Below, one piece after another: positions 35,746 to 38,593 of a DNA stretch of 38,593 nt. The stretch comes from an uncultured Lactobacillus sp. (lineage in GTDB: Bacteria > Bacillota > Bacilli > Lactobacillales > Lactobacillaceae). The position numbers and the translations under genes were made by a program. The notes under the pieces were generated by a model, which saw nothing but the letters and a program-made list of their open reading frames with translations, was not told where the DNA came from and searched no databases. The stretch lies in contig CAMFOZ010000003.1 in assembly GCA_945971245.1 (NCBI GenBank), positions 1 through 38,593 of the forward strand, given 5' to 3'. Numbering within the stretch: position 1 is the stretch's first letter; each line of letters opens with the position of its first letter.

Positions 35746-36942
35746 ATGCAGGTGACAAAAGGAATAAGATTGAGACTATATCCTAATCAGCATCAAAAAG
35801 AGCAACTCCGTCAGCTTTTTGGAAACGACCGTAAGGTTTGGAACTTAATGTTGGCGATGGCTAATACCAGATACCAGAATAATCCAGCTAGCCACTTCGT
35901 GGGCAGATGCGCCATGGATGCTCTACTACCCCGATTAAAAGAAGAAATGCCTTATCTGAAAGAGTCAGATAGTACCAGTTTTCAGATTGTTGATCGTCAG
36001 CTCAGTTACGCTTTTAAGCGGCTCTTTAAGCATCAAGGTGGGCATCCACGTTTCCACAGCCGGAAGAGTACCAAACAGTCCTATACAGGCAAATCAAAAT
36101 TAAAAATCCTAGCTAAAAGATATATCAAGATACCTAAGCTAGGTTGCATTAAGTCTAGTAAAACCGGTCGCCTTCAAAATGTAAAGGTCAAGGAGTACAC
36201 CGTTTGCTTGATGCCAAGCGGTCACTATGTATTGTCGGTGGTTGTGCAATGTGAAATCCAAGCATTGCCTAAAACTGGCAAGGTAGTTGGCCTAGATTTA
36301 GGCTCAGCTGATCTAATCATTCCGTCTGACGCTACATCAGATGAAGACAAGTTCAAGAAGTTCACTGCTAAGGCTTTGAAAGCCAAAGCTAATCTTTGGC
36401 AAAGTAGGTTTAGCCGTCGGAAGTACCGAGCAACTGTCAGTGTCCGCCAGTTCAACCATAATCATCCAGAATTGCCGCAAATGGAACTGAATGACTACAG
36501 CAATTGGCAAAGAGCCCGGCAGCATAAAGCACGCTTGCAGGAAGCAATCAAGAATAAGCGGGCAGGATACCTTCAACGGATTACAACAGAATTAGTGCAC
36601 AAATACGATGTCATTGCGATTGAGGACCTGCGGGCCAAAAACATGATGAAGAATCATAATCTGGCTGGTTCAATTGCTAACGCCTCATGGCGAAAAGTCA
36701 GAGACCTATTAAGCTACAAGTGTGCCTGGTACGGTAAACAGTTAGTGGTTGTTAATCCACAAAATACCAGTCGAATCTGCCATAACTGTGGCCGACTTCA
36801 AGAACAGTTCAAAGGGCTGAGTGAACACGAGTGGTTAGCCAAACGTAACTGGCAATGTGAAGTTTGCGGTGCAAAGCAAGATCGTGATGTTAATGCGGCC
36901 AAGAATATCCTTAGCCGTGGGCTCGAAAAACTAAACCATTAA
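35746..36942 (+). CDS. tnpB: RNA-guided nuclease TnpB
   Basis: Start MQVTKGIRLRLYPN behind GAGGTG; RuvC motifs GLDLGSAD, AIEDLRAKNM, DRDVNAAKNIL; zinc ribbon CHNCG/CEVCG. Confidence 0.93.
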   Translation: MQVTKGIRLRLYPNQHQKEQLRQLFGNDRKVWNLMLAMANTRYQNNPASHFVGRCAMDALLPRLKEEMPYLKESDSTSFQIVDRQLSYAFKRLFKHQGGHPRFHSRKSTKQSYTGKSKLKILAKRYIKIPKLGCIKSSKTGRLQNVKVKEYTVCLMPSGHYVLSVVVQCEIQALPKTGKVVGLDLGSADLIIPSDATSDEDKFKKFTAKALKAKANLWQSRFSRRKYRATVSVRQFNHNHPELPQMELNDYSNWQRARQHKARLQEAIKNKRAGYLQRITTELVHKYDVIAIEDLRAKNMMKNHNLAGSIANASWRKVRDLLSYKCAWYGKQLVVVNPQNTSRICHNCGRLQEQFKGLSEHEWLAKRNWQCEVCGAKQDRDVNAAKNILSRGLEKLNH

Positions 36943-37099
36943 TTCCTAATAGGGACGTGAACGCCCCTTGGTAAAATAGCTATGTTCTGTGAGTTAGGCC
37001 CTCGGAATACCGAGATAGGCTAGCGTAGCTAGCTGAACTCCTAAACACTACATAGTGTTCCCAGAAACCCGGGATTTCAATCCCGGTGTAGTTCATCAA
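36943..37099 (+). ncRNA. Candidate 3' part of the TnpB omega RNA
   Basis: CTCGG/CCGAG, AACACT/AGTGTT and CCGGGATT/AATCCCGG hairpins between the tnpB stop and the IS right end. Confidence 0.6.
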
Positions 37100-37172
37100 A
37101 GACAGGTTGTAACAGTTCAACATGCTACTAAGCAAGACAATGTGGTGTCTTTGCAAAGAACATAATGGTTAT

Positions 37173-37203
37173 TAGTGTGGAAAATAGTGTGAAAATATTT
37201 CAC
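37173..37203. promoter_or_regulatory. Candidate operator upstream of the 403-aa gene
   Basis: Direct repeats TAGTGTGGAAAA/TAGTGTGAAAA and inverted repeat GTGAAA-ATA-TTTCAC. Confidence 0.4.
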
Positions 37204-37272
37204 CTATTGATGATATACCCCCTTTTCTTTATGGTATAATATAGCTGTTTGGACATTTAAGGAGGCAGAATT

Positions 37273-38484
37273 ATGGACAAAAAGCAAAAAGAATTTTTGA
37301 CTGAGCAAGCCTTTAATAAGCTTCGCGGGCGTTTGGTTCGTGGACTCTCCCGGCGAAATGCTATGGCTTGCTTGATTGACTTTCTGACCAGCAAAGAGTT
37401 GGAAGCAATTACTGATCGTTCAGCCAACCAAATTTCACGTTTTAAGACTGGCAAGGCAGCACCGGATATTAATGATGCAGAGATTCTATACAGGTTTTAT
37501 CGGCTAGCTGCAGATAGCGGACTGCCTGAGGATAATGACAATGATGGCCAGCAGATAGAAGATTACCCGCTCTACACACAAAATGATACTGACGTTATGA
37601 TTGACAAGATCCTATCGGCAAAAGAACAGATTGACCTGATCGCTAAACAACTGGCCCGTGATCTGATGACAAGTCAGCGAACAGTTCGGGACTTTGCTCC
37701 ACGCTATCCAATTGACGCTAAGGAACTTCCAGATGGTAGTGTAGCTCTTACCGATACGGATCCGGAAGAAGATAGCAATAAGCCGGTCCTACTTGGAAAA
37801 CCGGATACGGTAGAGGAAGATAAGAAAAAGTCTTCTGAAGAGAACAAGCGCGAGAGTGACAACTCAAAGCATCAGGAAAAGGCTGAAGAAAAGCAGAACA
37901 AGCAACAAGCTAAGTCTCCAGATGGGCAGCAACAGTTATCTAAGAACGAGCAGAAGTCAAAGGAAAAACGTAAAAACGTTCCTGAAGGTGTACGGCCACT
38001 ACGTCTCTATCGGAGTAAGAACAAGCGAGGCGAAACTGTTTGGAGCACTGATAAAGGGAAAACCTGGTACATGGCTCCTCAAGGTGGAGAAGACTACCTC
38101 AAGCAAGCCATTGGTTATGTCGGCAAGTATGGCTCCATGTACCACTACCTAACGATGAGGGAACGGTACCTACTTGAATTTTCAGCGTTGATGCACGAGA
38201 AAGCTTACCGGAAAGAGATTCCTCAAAATGATATGGAAACTTACAGAAAAATGTTCAGTGACCCCGAATCATACTGGATTCTGTTCTTCAAATATGCTCA
38301 GAACAACATGAGTGCGCTTCGAGGAAAGTATGGTGAAAACGTCAAGATGTTTGAGCCACACTTTGCAGCTGTTGAAGATGTTATCAACTGGGAACAGTCA
38401 TTAGATAAGTTCCTTCTTGATAACCCGGACCGTTTTGGAAAGACTCAAATGCTAGATCACTCGCCAAACAACATGGACATGTAG
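37273..38484 (+). CDS. Unknown protein with possible N-terminal HTH and charged low-complexity linker
   Basis: Preceded by extended -10 (TGGTATAAT) and GGAGG; LEAITDRSANQISRFKTGKAAP resembles an HTH. Confidence 0.65.
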   Translation: MDKKQKEFLTEQAFNKLRGRLVRGLSRRNAMACLIDFLTSKELEAITDRSANQISRFKTGKAAPDINDAEILYRFYRLAADSGLPEDNDNDGQQIEDYPLYTQNDTDVMIDKILSAKEQIDLIAKQLARDLMTSQRTVRDFAPRYPIDAKELPDGSVALTDTDPEEDSNKPVLLGKPDTVEEDKKKSSEENKRESDNSKHQEKAEEKQNKQQAKSPDGQQQLSKNEQKSKEKRKNVPEGVRPLRLYRSKNKRGETVWSTDKGKTWYMAPQGGEDYLKQAIGYVGKYGSMYHYLTMRERYLLEFSALMHEKAYRKEIPQNDMETYRKMFSDPESYWILFFKYAQNNMSALRGKYGENVKMFEPHFAAVEDVINWEQSLDKFLLDNPDRFGKTQMLDHSPNNMDM

Positions 38485-38500
38485 TCGCAAAGTAAGAATT

Positions 38501-38543
38501 AAAAGCACTAGTTAATTAATCAAAATTAGCTGGTGCTTTTTTT
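38501..38543 (+). terminator. Terminator of the 403-aa gene
   Basis: AAAAGCACTAGTTAATT...AATTAGCTGGTGCTTTTTTT. Confidence 0.8.
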
Positions 38544-38549
38544 GAAAGT

Positions 38550-38591
38550 GGGCAAGGAAACACGTTCTTTTAAGGACGTGATGAATTGCCC
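38550..38591. repeat. Nested hairpin at window edge, possible end of another IS200/IS605-type element
   Basis: GGGCAA-GGAAA-CACGT...ACGTG-ATGAA-TTGCCC, same layout as the IS left-end hairpin at 35180-35219. Confidence 0.4.
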
Positions 38592-38593
38592 AT

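Larger units (their letters stand above)
35169..37099. mobile_element. IS608-like IS200/IS605 element
   Basis: Divergent tnpA/tnpB; TTAC flank at 35165-35168; left hairpin preceded by AAAG; right hairpin CCGGGATT/AATCCCGG and terminal TCAA at 37096-37099. Confidence 0.8.

Noticed and set aside
1-38593. CRISPR array, tRNA or rRNA genes
   Set aside because: No regularly spaced short repeats and no tRNA/rRNA signatures noticed by eye.

Overview
The window looks like a Lactobacillaceae mobile element, either a large conjugative plasmid or an integrated element. Most genes are on the minus strand and form two transfer/surface operons. Operon 1 (about 21.1 kb down to 6.3 kb): TrbC/VirB2-like pilin, 1581-aa VirB6/TrbL-like polytopic protein, 752-aa coiled-coil membrane protein, small LPQTG protein, 285-aa membrane protein, VirB4-like protein without a recognisable Walker A, three-domain cell-wall hydrolase, and three small membrane proteins. 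After it come a SEC10/PgrA-type LPXTG protein, a tyrosine recombinase and a fragment of a GbpC/antigen I/II adhesin. Operon 2 (about 35.1 kb down to 22.4 kb): HTH protein, 581-aa unknown, sortase, two membrane proteins, matrixin-like metalloprotease, several small membrane proteins, an LPQTA surface protein, and a giant ATPase with three ClpB-D1-like modules plus one D2-like module. Between the operons is about 1.2 kb without convincing genes. It appears to encode a large structured plus-strand RNA (a ROOL/GOLLD-class candidate) ending in a pseudoknot-capable terminator. Diverging from it is a compact three-hairpin minus-strand RNA with near-consensus promoter and a terminator. An IS608-like IS200/IS605 element (tnpA, tnpB, recognisable ends) sits near the right end. 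No relaxase or VirD4-type coupling protein was seen. All family calls are by eye from motifs; no database search was run.
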